A stretch of DNA of 64,000 nucleotides from Hyperoodon ampullatus (lineage: Eukaryota > Chordata > Mammalia > Artiodactyla > Ziphiidae), in contig CATKHW010000285.1 in assembly GCA_949752795.1 (NCBI GenBank), positions 248,001 to 312,000 on the forward strand, written 5' to 3'. Under the pieces are notes generated by a model that had not been told where the DNA came from, searched no databases, and worked only from the letters and a program-made list of their open reading frames with translations. Shown here one piece after another: positions 51,197 to 63,367 of this stretch (position 1 is the stretch's first letter; each line of letters starts with the position of its first letter). Position numbers and translations under genes: made by a program.

Positions 51197-52935
51197 GTCC
51201 CTTTCACTGAGGAAGGTATAGGTCTTGTCTATTCCATAGTTGGTTTTTGGAACGGTACCTGTGCTTATATCAAACTCTGGTTTTATGCATCACCCCACCT
51301 CTCCTTCCCCCTTAAGCAGGCATAAGAGTGTTTTCTAAATGTGAGACACTGTTCTCTTTCCTAACTCAGTTCAAGTGTAGCCATGTTTACAGGATCTTCA
51401 TAAGTGATATCTTATGATAAGTTTCTTTTTTTGTGTGACTTATTTCACTTAGAATCATCGTACCTGAATCCACCCATTTTGCTGCTACTGGTCTTATGAC
51501 ATTGATTTCATGGCTGAGGGATATTCCATCGTACGTAAGTACCACAATTTTTTGAACCATTTTTATATTTCCTGGGATATTTAAGGTGTACCCAAGTTGA
51601 GGTCCTTGAAAGCAGTGGAGCCCTAAATTTTGGGGTGGCTCTGTCTTATTGATTTTCAGTTTTCCCAAGGTATATTCCCTAGACTGGAAGTGCCCTTGGC
51701 TCTGTAGCTCTGTTGTTTACTTGTTTTAGGGAAAACAATGCACTCCTCCAGAGAGGCAGTTGGCAATTTACATGCCGCCCATCAGCATAACAAGGCTCCC
51801 TGTTCTCCAGGGCCTGTCTTGCCTTTCTGGTTTTTACACATTTTGTGGATGTCCCTTCTGACCGGTGGGAAGTGATACTTCTTTGTAGTGCAGATTTGCA
51901 TTGCCCGCTTGCTTGCTTGGCCAAAAAGGGCGTATGCGTTTTCTCCTGAATATATTCAGGAGAAAAGGCATACGCTCTTTTTGGCCAGGTGAATCATTCT
52001 CGATGCTGTGCCCCTCTTCCTGTGCTTGAAAGGCGATTCCAACGTACCTCTTGAAATCTGTTTCCTGCTATTCTGCCTCGCTTTCAAGTCCGCCTCGTTG
52101 CCTTCCTTCAACTGATTTTTGGACGATAGTTGTCCTTTATTACTCAGCCAGTTTGTGAATTGCTGTGCCCCTGAGCTCCATTTTTCAACTCGTTTTTGGT
52201 GAGTTGACCGCAAGTCCAAAATTTTGGTTCAGGACCTATGCTGGTTCCCGGTGGGTGGCTGAGACTTTGGTTAATTCTTCTTCCTGCCGCGAAATTACAG
52301 TGATATGTGCCCGTTCAAATGCCTAACAGCTACTCTCTCATTGGTTCTCCCTCTTCCCTTTCATCCTCTGCCAAATTGGCAACCTGTGCGAACCAGGAGG
52401 TTTAAGGGGCTGTCTCTCCAAGTTGGGAGGTTGATAGTAAAGCAGATGGAAAGTCAAACCGGAGCACCAGGAGAGGGACTATTCGTTGAGTTTTAGAAAC
52501 CTTTCGTATTCACAGTGTGTCCGTTCTCTAGGTTTCCCGTACATGTTATTGCTGTAGTAATATTCCCTTCAACCTGGAGAGTTGGGACCCATGGAATGGG
52601 TGCCATGCATTATTGCTTTAAAGGGTCTGCATTTGCTCTCCCAATCTCACCAGTCGTCTCAGTCCCAAGTGTCCCTCCTTATGCCACAACCAGCTGTCAT
52701 TGTAGATAGGGTCATTCCAGGTTTCATCAGAGCCCCTGAAGGAATCGTAAAGAATTTCCCAGTTTTTTTGTTTTGTTTTTGAAATTCCTTTTTATAGTGG
52801 GTTTGAGCTGATTCTCGCTGCCATGTTTATGCCAGTCTAGAAACACTTGATTCCCTTATGGAGACATATCAATACATAGGTTTTAAGATTCTTACTAGTC
52901 AGATATATTCCTCTGCGGGAAATATGGGGTTTTGA
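51197..52935 (+). repeat. Monomer U24 (unclassified)
   Basis: 1,739 bp. It occupies the U14 position of the higher-order repeat but is not a copy of U14. The palindrome at 51,916-51,989 is the most damaged in the array, with three right-arm mismatches. Confidence 0.95.
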
Positions 52936-54674
52936 CTCCCTTTCACTGAGGAAGGTGTAGGTCTTGTCTATTCCATAGTTGGTTTTTGGAACGGTACCTG
53001 TGCTTATATCAAACTCTGTTTTTATGCATCACCCCACCTCTCCTTCCTGCTTAAGCAGGCATAAGAGTGTTTTCTAAATGTGAGACACTGTTCTCTATCC
53101 TAACTCAGTTCAAGTGTAGCCATGTTTACAGGATCTTCATAAGTGATATCTTATGATAAATTTCTTTTCTGTGTGACTTATTTAACTTAGAATCATCGTA
53201 CCTGAATCCACCCATTTTGCTGCTACTGGTCTTATGACATTGATTTCATGGCTGAGGGATATTCCATCGTTCGTAAGTACCACAATTTTTTGAACCATTT
53301 TTATATTTCCTGGGATATTTAAGGTGTACCCAAGTTGAGGTCCTTGTAAGCAGTGCAGCCCTAAATTTTGGGGTGGGTCTGTCTTATTGATTTTCAGTTT
53401 TCCCAATGTATATTCCCTAGACTGGAAGTGCCCTTGGCTCTGTAGCTCTGTTCTTTACTTGTTTTAGGGAAAACAATGTACTCCTCCAGAGAGGCAGTTG
53501 GCAATTTACATCCCTCCCATCAGCATTACAAGGCTCCCTGTTCTCCAGGGCCTGTCTTGCCTTTCTGGTTTTTACACATTTTGTGGATGTCCGTTCTGAC
53601 CGGTGGGAAGTGATACTTCTTTGTAGTGCAGATTTGCATTGCCCGCTTGCTTGCTTGGCCAAAAAGGGCGTATGCGTTTTCTCCTGAATATATTCAGGAG
53701 AAAACGCATACGCCCTTTTTGGCCAAGTGCATCATTGTCGAAGTTGTGCCCCTCTTCCTGTGCTTTAAAGGCGATTCCAACGTACTTCTTGAAATCTGTT
53801 TGCTGCTATTCTGCCTCACTTTCAAGTCCGCCTCGTTGCCTTCCCTCAACAGATTTTTGGACGATAGTTGTCCTTTATTACTCTGCCAGTTTGTGAATTG
53901 CTGTGACCCTGAGCTCCATTTTTCAACTCGTTTTTTGTGAGCTGACCGCAAGTCCAAAATTTTGGTTCAGAACCTATACAGGTTCCCAGTGGGTGGCTAA
54001 TACTTTGGTTAATTCTTCTTCCTGCCGGGAAATTACAGTGGTATGTGCCCGTCCAAATGCCTAACAGCTACTCTCTCATTGGTTCTCCCACTTCCCCTTC
54101 ATCCTCTGCCAATTTGGCAACCTGTGCGAACCAGGAAGTTAAAGGCGCTGTCTCTCCAAGTTGGGAGATTGATAGTAAAGCAGTTGGAAAGTCAAAGCAG
54201 AGCACCAAGCGAGGGAATATTCGTTGAGATTTAGAAACCTTTCGTATTCACAGTGTGTCAATTCTCTAGTTTTCCTGTACATGTTATAGCTGTAGTAATA
54301 TTCCCTTCAACCTGGAGAGTTGGGACCCATGGAATCGGTGCCATGCATTATTGCTTTAAAGGGTTTGCATTTGCTCGCCCAATCACACCAATTCTCGCAG
54401 TCCCAAGTGTCCAGCATTATGACACATCCAGCTGTCATTGTAGATAGGGTCATTCCAGGTTTCATCAGAGACCCTGAAGGAATTGTAAAGAATTTCCCAG
54501 TTTTTTTTGTTTTGTTTTTGAAATTCCTTTTTATAGTGGGTTTGAGCTGATTCTCGCTGCCATGTTTATGCCAGTCTAGACACACTTAATTCCCTTATGG
54601 AGATATATCAATACATAGGTTTTAAGATTCTTACTAGTCCGATATATTCCTCTGTGGGAAATATGTGGTTTTGA
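52936..54674 (+). repeat. Monomer U25 (mosaic, second half type L)
   Basis: 1,739 bp. The first half is private (TCCTTCCTGCTTAAGC, AAATTTCTTTTCTGTG). From near 53,626 on it matches U15. The palindrome at 53,654-53,727 is perfect. Confidence 0.95.
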
Positions 54675-56414
54675 GTCCCTTTCACTGAGGAAGGTGTAGG
54701 TCTTGTCTATTCCATAGTTGGTTTTTGGAACGGAACCTGTGCTTATATCAAACTCTGGTTTTATGCATCACCCGACCTCTCCTTCCCCCTTAAGCAGGCA
54801 TAAGTGTGTTTTCTAAATGTTGGACTCTGTTCCCTTTCCTAACTCAGTTCAAGTGTAGCCATGTTTACAGGATCTTCATAAGTGATATCTTATGATAAGT
54901 TTCTTTTTCTGTGTGACTTATTTCACTTAGAATCATCGTACCTGAATCCACCCATTTTGCTGCTACTGGTCTTATGACATTGATTTTATGGCTGAGGGAT
55001 ATTCCATCGTACGTAAGTACCACAATTTTTTGAACCATTTTTATATTTCCTGGGATATTTAAGGTGTACCCAAGTTGAGGTCCTTGTAAGCAGTGCAGCC
55101 CTAAATTTTGGGGTGGCTGTGTCTTTTTGATTTTCAGTTTTCCCAAGGTATATTCCGTAGACTGGAAGTACCCTTGGCTCTGTAGCTCTGTTGTTTACTT
55201 TTTTTAGGGAACACAATGCACTCCTCCAGAGAGGCAGTTGGCAATTTACATACCACCCATCAGCATAACAAGGCTCCCTGTTCTCCAGGGCCTGTCTTGC
55301 CTTTCCGGTTTTTACACATTTTGTGGATGTCCCTTTTGACCGGTGGGAAGTGATACTTCTTTGTAGTGCAGATTTGCATTGCCCGCTTGCTTGCTTGGCC
55401 AAAAAGGGCGTATGCGTTTTCTCCTGAATATATTCAGGAGAAAACGCATACGCCCTTTTTGGCCAAGTGCATCATTGTCGAAGTTGTGCCCCTCTTCCTG
55501 TGCTTTAAAGGCGATTCCAACGTACCTCTTGAAATCTGTTTCCTGCTATTCTGCCTCGCTTTCAAGTCCGCCTCGTTGCCATCCCTCAACAGATTTTTGG
55601 ACGATAGTTGTCCTTTATTACTCAGCCAGTTTGTGAATTGCTGTGCCCCTGAGCTCCATTTTTCAACTCGTTTTAGGTGAGCTGACCGCAAGTCCAAAAG
55701 TTTGTTTCAGGACCTATACTGGTTCCTGGTGGGGGGCTGAGACTTTGGTTAATTCTTCTTCCTGCCGGGAAATTACAGTGATATGTGCCCGTCCAAATGC
55801 CTAACAGCTACTCTCTCATTGGTTCTCCCTCTTCCCTTTCATCCTCTGCCAAATTGGCAACATGTGCGAACCAGGAGGTTAAAGGGGCTGTCTCTCCAAG
55901 TTGGGAGGTTGATAGTAAAGCAGATGGAAAGTCAAACCGGAGCACCAGGAGAGGGACTATTCGTTGAGTTTTAGAAACCTTTCGTATTCACAGTGTGTCC
56001 GTTCTCTAGGTTTCCCGTACATGTTATAACTGTAGTAATATTCCCTTCAACCTGGAGAGTTGGGACCCATGGAATGGGTGCCATGCATTATTGCTTTAAA
56101 GGGTCTGCATTTGCTCACCCAATCTCACCAATCCTCTCAGTCCCAAGTGTCCAGCCTTATGCCATATCCAGCTGTCGTTGTAGATAGGGTCATTACAGGT
56201 TTCATCGGAGACTCGGAAGGAATTGTAAAGAATTTCCCAGTTTTTTTTGTTTTGTTTTTGAAATTCCTTTTTTTAGTGGGTTTGAGCTGATTCTCGCTGC
56301 CATGTTTATGCCAGTGTAGACACACTTGATTCCCTTATGGAGACATATCAATACATAGGTTTTAAGATTCTTACTAGTCAGATATATTCCTCTGCGGGAA
56401 ATATTGGGTTTTGA
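54675..56414 (+). repeat. Monomer U26 (type D)
   Basis: 1,740 bp. The palindrome at 55,394-55,467 is perfect. Near 56,270-56,320 it carries variants of other types (TTTTTTTAGTGGG, GCCAGTGTAGAC) instead of the D version TTTTTATCGTGGG. Confidence 0.95.
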
Positions 56415-58152
56415 GTCCCTTTCACTGAGGAAGGTGTAGGTTTTGTCTATTCCATAGTTGGTTTTTGGAACGGTACCTGTGCTTATATCATATTCTGATT
56501 TTATGCATCACCCCACCTCTCCTTCCCCCTTAAGCAGGCATAAGAGTGTTTTCTAAATGTGAGACACTGTTCTCTTTCCTAACTCTGTTCAAGTGTAGCC
56601 ATGTTTACAGGATCTTCATAAGTGATATCTTATGATAAGTTTCTTTTTCGGTGTGACTTATTTCACTTAGAACCATCGTACCTGAATCCACCCATTTTGC
56701 TGCTACTGGTCTTATGACATTGAGTTCATGGCTGAGTGGTATTCCATCGTACGTAAGTACCACAATTTTTTGAACCATTTTTATATTTCCTGGGATATTT
56801 AAGGTGTACCCAAGTTGAGGTCCTTGTAAGCAGTGCAGCCCTAAATTTTGGGGTGGCTCTGACTTATTTATTTTCAGTTTTCCCAAGGTATATTCCCTAG
56901 ACTGGAAGTGCCCTTGGCTCTGTAGCTCTGTTCTTTACTTGTTTTAGGGAACACAATGCACTCCTCCAGAGAGGCAGTTGGCAATTTACATCCCGCCCAT
57001 CAGCATAGCAAGGTTCCCTGTTCTCCAGGGCCTGTCTTGCCTTTCTGGTTTTTACACATTTTGTGGATGTCCCTTTTGACCGGTGGGAAGTGATACTTCT
57101 TTGTAGTGCAGATTTGCATTGCCCGCTTGCTTCCTTGGCCAAAAAGGGCGTATGCGTTTTCTCCTGAATATATTCAGGAGAAAACGCATACGCCGTTTTT
57201 GGCAAGTGCATCATTGTCGAAGTTGTGCCCATCTTCCTCTGCTTTAAAGGCGATTCCAACGTACCTCTTGAAGTCTGTTTCCTGCTATTCTGCCTCGCTT
57301 TCAAGTCCGCCTCGTTGCCTTCCCTCAACAGATTTTTGGACGATAGTTGTCCTTTAGTACTCGGCCAGTTTGTGAATTGCTGTGCCCCTGAGCTCCATTT
57401 TTCAACTCGTTTGTGGTGAGCTGACCGCAAGTCCAAAATTTTGTTTCAGGACCTATACTGGTTCGCGGTGGGTGGCGGAGACTTTGGTTAATTCTTCTTC
57501 CTGCCGGGAAATTACAGTGATATGTGCCCGTTCAAATGCCTAACAGCTACTCTCTCATTGGTTCTCCCTCTTCCCTTTCATCCTCTGCCAAATTGGAAAC
57601 TTGTGCGAACCAGGAGGTTAAAGGGGCTGTCTCTCCAAGTTGGGAGGTTGATAGTAAAGCAGATGGAAAGTGAAACCGGAGCACCAGGAGAGGGACTATT
57701 CGTTGAGTTTTAGAAACTTTTCGTATTCACAGTGTGTCCGTTCTCTAGGTTTCCCGTACATGTTATAGCTGTAGTAATATTCCCTACAACCTGGAGAGTT
57801 GGGGCCCATGGAATGGGTGCCAGGTATTTGTGCTTTAAAGGGTCTGCATTTGCTCACCCATTTTATCTAATCCTCTCAGTCCCAAGTGTCCAGCCTTATG
57901 CCACATCCAGCTGTCGTTGTAGATAGGGTCATTCCAGGTTTCATCAGAGACCCTGAAGGAATTGTAAAGAATTTCCAAGTTTTTTTGGTTTGTTTTTGAA
58001 ATTCCTTTTCATAGTGGGTTTGAGCTGATTCTCCCTTCGATGTTTATGCCAGCCTAGACACACTTGATTCCCTTATGGATACATATCAATACATAGGTTT
58101 TAAGATTCTTACTAGTCAGATATATTCCTCTGCGGGAAATATGGTGTTTTGA
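56415..58152 (+). repeat. Monomer U27 (E/K hybrid)
   Basis: 1,738 bp, near-copy of U17 at +17,394, including CTCCCTTCGATG. The palindrome at 57,134-57,206 has the K-type mismatch and deletion. Confidence 0.95.
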
Positions 58153-59889
58153 GTCCCTTTCACTGAGGAAGGTGTAGGTCTTGTCTATTCCATAGTTGGT
58201 TTTTGGAACGGTACCTCTGCTTATATCAAACTCTGGTTTTATGCATCACCCCAACTCTGCTTCCCCCTTAAACAGGCATAAGATTGTTTTCTAAATGTGA
58301 GACACTGTTGTCTTTCCTAACTCAGTTCAAGTGTAGCCATGTTTACAGGATCTTCATGAGTGATATCTTATGATAAGTTTCTTTTTCTGTGTGACTAATT
58401 TCACTTAGAATCATCGTACCTGAATCCACTCATTTTGCTACTACTGGTCTTATGACATTGATTTAATGGCTGAGGGATATACCATCTTAGGTAAGTACCA
58501 CAATTTTTTGAACCTTTTTTATATTTCCTGGGATATTTATGTTGTACCCAAGTTGAGGTTTCTCTAAGCAGTGCAGCCCTAAATTTTGGGTTGGCTGTGT
58601 CTTTTTGAGTTTCAGTTTTCCCAATGTATATTCCCTAGACTGGAAGTGCCCTTGGCTCTGTAGCTCTGTTGTTTACTTCTTTTAGGGAACAAAATGCACT
58701 CCTCCAGAGAGGCAGTTGGCATTTTACATCCCGCCCATCAGCATAAAAAGGCTCCCTGTTCTCCAGGGCCTGTCTTGCCTTTCTGGTTTTTACACATTTT
58801 GTGGATATCCCTTTTGACCGGTGGAAGTGACACTTCTTTGTAGTGCAGATTTGCATTGCCCGCTTGCTTGCTTGGCCAAAAAGGGCGTATGCGTTTTCTC
58901 CTGAATATATTCAGGAGAAAACGCATACGCCCTTTTTGGCCAAGTGCATCATTGTCGAAGTTGTGCCCCTCTTCCTGTGCTTTAAAGGCGATTCCAACGT
59001 ACTTCTTGAAATCTGTTTGCTGCTATTCTGCCTCACTTTCAAGTCCGCCTCGTTGCCTTCCCTCAACAGATTTTTGGACGATAGTTGTCCTTTATTACTC
59101 TGCCAGTTTGTGAATTGCTGTGACCCTGAGCTCCATTTTTCAACTCGTTTTTTGTGAGCTGACCGCAAGTCCAAAATTTTGGTTCAGGACCTATACAGGT
59201 TCCCAGTGGGTGGCTAATACTTTGGTTAATTCTTCTTCCTGCCGGGAAATTACAGTGGTATGTGGCCGTCCAAATGCCTAACAGCTACTCTCTCATTGGT
59301 TCTCCCACTTCCCCTTCATCCTCTGCCAATTTGGCAACCTGTGCGAACCAGGAAGTTAAAGGCGCTGTCTCTCCAAGTTGGGAGATTGATAGTAAAGCAG
59401 TTGGAAAGTCAAAGCAGAGCACCAAGCGAGGGAATATTCGTTGAGATTTAGAAACCTTTCGTATTCACAGTGTGTCAATTCTCTAGTTTTCCTGTACATG
59501 TTATAGCTGTAGTAATATTCCCTTCAACCTGGAGAGTTGGGACCCATGGAATCGGTGCCATGCATTATTGCTTTAAAGGGTTTGCATTTGCTCGCCCAAT
59601 CACACCAATTCTCGCAGTCCCAAGTGTCCAGCATTATGACACATCCAGCTGTCATTGTAGATAGGGTCATTCCAGGTTTCATCAGAGACCCTGAAGGAAT
59701 TGTAAAGAATTTCCCATTTTTTTGTTTTGTTTTTGAAATTCCTTTTTATAGTGGGTTTGAGCTGATTCTCGCTGCCATGTTTATGCCAATCTAGACACAC
59801 TTGATTCCCTTACGGAGACATATCAATACATAGGTTTTAAGATTCTTACTAGTCAGATATATTCCTCTGTGGGAAATATGTGGTTTTGA
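58153..59889 (+). repeat. Monomer U28 (type L)
   Basis: 1,737 bp, near-copy of U18 at +17,394. The palindrome at 58,871-58,944 is perfect. Confidence 0.95.
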
Positions 59890-61628
59890 GTCCCTTTCAC
59901 TGAGGAAGGTGTAGGTCTTGTCTATTCCATAGTTGGTTTTTGGAACGGAACCTGTGCTTATATCAAACTCTGGTTTTATGCATCACCCGACCTCTCCTTC
60001 CCCCTTAAGCAGGCATAAGTGTGTTTTCTAAATGTTGGACTCTGTTCCCTTTCCTAACTCAGTTCAAGTGTAGCCATGTTTACAGGATCTTCATAAGTGA
60101 TATCTTATGATAAGTTTCTTTTTCTGTGTGACTTATTTCACTTAGAATCATCGTACCTGAATCCACCCATTTTGCTGCTACTGGTCTTATGACATTGATT
60201 TTATGGCTGAGGGATATTCCATCGTACGTAAGTACCACAATTTTTTGAACCATTTTTATATTTCCTGGGATATTTAAGGTGTACCCAAGTTGAGGTCCTT
60301 GTAAGCAGTGCAGCCCTAAATTTTGGGGTGGCTGTGTCTTTTTGATTTTCAGTTTTCCCAAGGTATATTCCGTAGACTGGAAGTACCCTTGGCTCTGTAG
60401 CTCTGTTGTTTACTTTTTTTAGGGAACACAATGCACTCCTCCAGAGAGGCAGTTGGCAATTTACATACCACCCATCAGCATAACAAGGCTCCCTGTTCTC
60501 CAGGGCCTGTCTTGCCTTTCCGGTTTTTACACATTTTGTGGATGTCCCTTTTGACCGGTGGGAAGTGATACTTCTTTGTAGTGCAGATTTGCATTGCCCG
60601 CTTGCTTGCTTGGCCAAAAAGGGCGTATGCGTTTTCTCCTGAATATATTCAGGAGAAAACGCATACGCCCTTTTTGGCCAAGTGCATCATTGTCGAAGTT
60701 GTGCCCCTCTTCCTGTGCTTTAAAGGCAATTCCAACGTACCTCTTGAAATCTGTTTCCTGCTATTCTGCCTCGCTTTCAAGTCCGCCTCGTTGCCATCCC
60801 TCAACAGATTTTTGGACGATAGTTGTCCTTTATTACTCAGCCAGTTTGTGAATTGCTGTGCCCCTGAGCTCCATTTTTCAACTCGTTTTAGGTGAGCTGA
60901 CCGCAAGTCCAAAAGTTTGTTTCAGGACCTATACTGGTTCCTGGTGGGGGGCTGAGACTTTGGTTAATTCTTCTTCCTGCCGGGAAATTACAGTGATATG
61001 TGCCCGTCCAAATGCCTAACAGCTACTCTCTCATTGGTTCTCCCTCTTCCCTTTCATCCTCTGCCAAATTGGCAACATGTGCGAACCAGGAGGTTAAAGG
61101 GGCTGTCTCTCCAAGTTGGGAGGTTGATAGTAAAGCAGATGGAAAGTCAAACCGGAGCACCAGGAGAGGGACTATTCGTTGAGTTTTAGAAACCTTTCGT
61201 ATTCACAGTGTGTCCGTTCTCTAGGTTTCCCGTACATGTTATAACTGTAGTAATATTCCCTTCAACCTGGAGAGTTGGGACCCATGGAATGGGTGCCATG
61301 CATTATTGCTTTAAAGGGTCTGCATTTGCTCACCCAATCTCACCAATCCTCTCAGTCCCAAGTGTCCAGCCTTATGCCATATCCAGCTGTCGTTGTAGAT
61401 AGGGTCATTACAGGTTTCATCGGAGACTCGGAAGGAATTGTAAAGAATTTCCCAGTTTTTTTGTTTTGTTTTTGAAATTCCTTTTTATCGTGGGTTTGAG
61501 CTGATTCTCGCTGCCATGTTTATGCCAATCTAGACACACTTGATTCCCTTATGGAGACATATCAATACATAGGTTTTAAGATTCTTACTAGTCAGATATA
61601 TTCCTCTGCGGGAAATATTGGGTTTTGA
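59890..61628 (+). repeat. Monomer U29 (type D, start of higher-order copy Z)
   Basis: 1,739 bp. The palindrome at 60,609-60,682 is perfect. GAGCTGATTCTCGCTGCC with GCCAATCTAGAC near 61,500-61,532 is an L-type patch in a D background. Confidence 0.95.
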
Positions 61629-63367
61629 GTCCCTTTCACTGAGGAAGGTGTAGGTTTTGTCTATTCCATAGTTGGTTTTTGGAACGGTACCTGTGCTTAT
61701 ATCATATTCTGGTTTTATGCATCACCCCACCTCTCCTTCCCCCTTAAGCAGGCATAAGAGTGTTTTCTAAATGTGAGACACTGTTCTCTTTCCTAACTCT
61801 GTTCAAGTGTAGCCATGTTTACAGGATCTTCATAAGTGATATCTTATGATAAGTTTCTTTTTCTCTGTGACTTATTTCACTTAGAATCATCGTACCTGAA
61901 TCCACCCATTTTGCTGCTACTGGTCTTATGACATTGAGTTCATGGCTGAGTGGTATTCCATCGTACGTAAGTACCACAATTTTTTGAACCATTTTTATAT
62001 TTCCTGGGATATTTAAGGTGTACCCAAGTTGAGGTCCTTGTAAGCAGTGCAGCCCTAAATTTTGGGGTGGCTCTGACTTATTGATTTTCAGTTTTCCCAA
62101 GGTATATTCCCTAGACTGGAAGTGCCCTTGGCTCTGTAGCTCTGTTCTTTACTTGTTTTAGGGAACACAATGCACTCCTCCAGAGAGGCAGTTGGCAATT
62201 TACATCCCGCCCATCAGCATAGCAAGGCTCCCTGTTCTCCAGGGCCTGTCTTGCCTTTCTGGTTTTTACACTTTTTGTTGATGTCCCTTTTCACCGGTGG
62301 GAAGTGATACTTCTTTGTAGTGCAGATTTGCATTGCCCGCTTGCTTGCTTGGCCAAAAAGGGCGTATGAGTTTTCTCCTGAATATATTCAGGAGAAAACG
62401 CATACGCCCTTTTTGGCCAAGTGCATCATTGTCGAAGTTGTGCCCCTCTTCCTGTGCTTTAAAGGCGATTCCATCGTACCTGTTGAAATCTGTTTCCTGC
62501 TATTCTGCCTCGCTTTCAAGTCTGCCTCGTTGCCTTCCCTCAAAAGATTTTTGGACGATAGTTGTCCTTTTTTACTCGGCCAGTTTGTGAATTGCTGTGC
62601 CCCTGAGCTCCATTTTTCAACTCGTTTTTGGTGAGCTGACCGCAAGTCCAAAATTTTGGTTCAGGACCTCTGCTGGTTCCCGGTGGGGGGCTGAGACTTT
62701 GGTTAATTCTTCTTCCTGCCGGGAAGTTAGAGTGATATGTGCCCGTCCACATACCTAACAGCTACTCTCTCATTGGTTCTCCCTCTTCCCTTTCATCCTC
62801 TGCCAAATTGGAAACCTGTACGAACCAGGAGGTTAAATGGGCTGTCTCTCCAACTTGGGAGATTGATAGGAAAGCAAATGGAAAGTAAAACCGGAGCATC
62901 AGGGGAGGGACTATTCGTTGAGTTTTAGAAACCTTTCGTATTCACAGTGTGTCCGTTCTCTAGGTTTCCCGTACATGTTATAACTGTAGTAATATTCCCT
63001 TCACCCAGGAGAGTTGGGACCCATGGAATGGGTGCCATGCATTATTGCTTTAAAGGGTCTGCATTTACTCACCCAATCTCACCAATCCTCTCAGTCCCAA
63101 GTGTCCAGCCTTATGCCACATCCAGCTGTCATTGTATATAGCGTCATTCCAGGTTTCATCAGAGACCCTGAAGGAATTGTAAAGATTTTCCCAGTTTTTT
63201 TGTTTTGTATTTGAAATTCCTTTTTATAGTGGGTTTGAGCTGATTCTTGCTGCCATGTTTATGCCAGTCTAGACACACTTGATTCCCTTACGGAGACATA
63301 TCAATACATAGGTTTTAAGATTCTTACTAGTCAGATATATTCCTCTGCGGGAAATATGGTGTTTTGA
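61629..63367 (+). repeat. Monomer U30 (type E)
   Basis: 1,739 bp. The palindrome at 62,348-62,421 has the type E mismatch. A short patch at about 61,858-61,900 (TTTTTCTCTGTGAC, AGAATCATCG) is I/J type, flanked by E markers. Confidence 0.95.

Larger units (their letters stand above)
42496..59889 (+). repeat. Higher-order repeat copy Y (10 monomers, U19-U28)
   Basis: The order is D, E, F, I, J, U24, U25 (second half L), D, E/K, L. The length is 17,394 bp. U19-U23 match U9-U13 at +17,390, and U26-U28 match U16-U18 at +17,393 to +17,394. Confidence 0.85.

Noticed and set aside
11882..62634. Open frames of 80-179 codons repeating in every monomer on both strands
   Set aside because: The longest recurrent ones depend on GTG or TTG as start codon, both strands of the palindrome region are open at once, and the sequence is LINE-1 debris plus satellite. 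Their conservation follows from array homogenisation.
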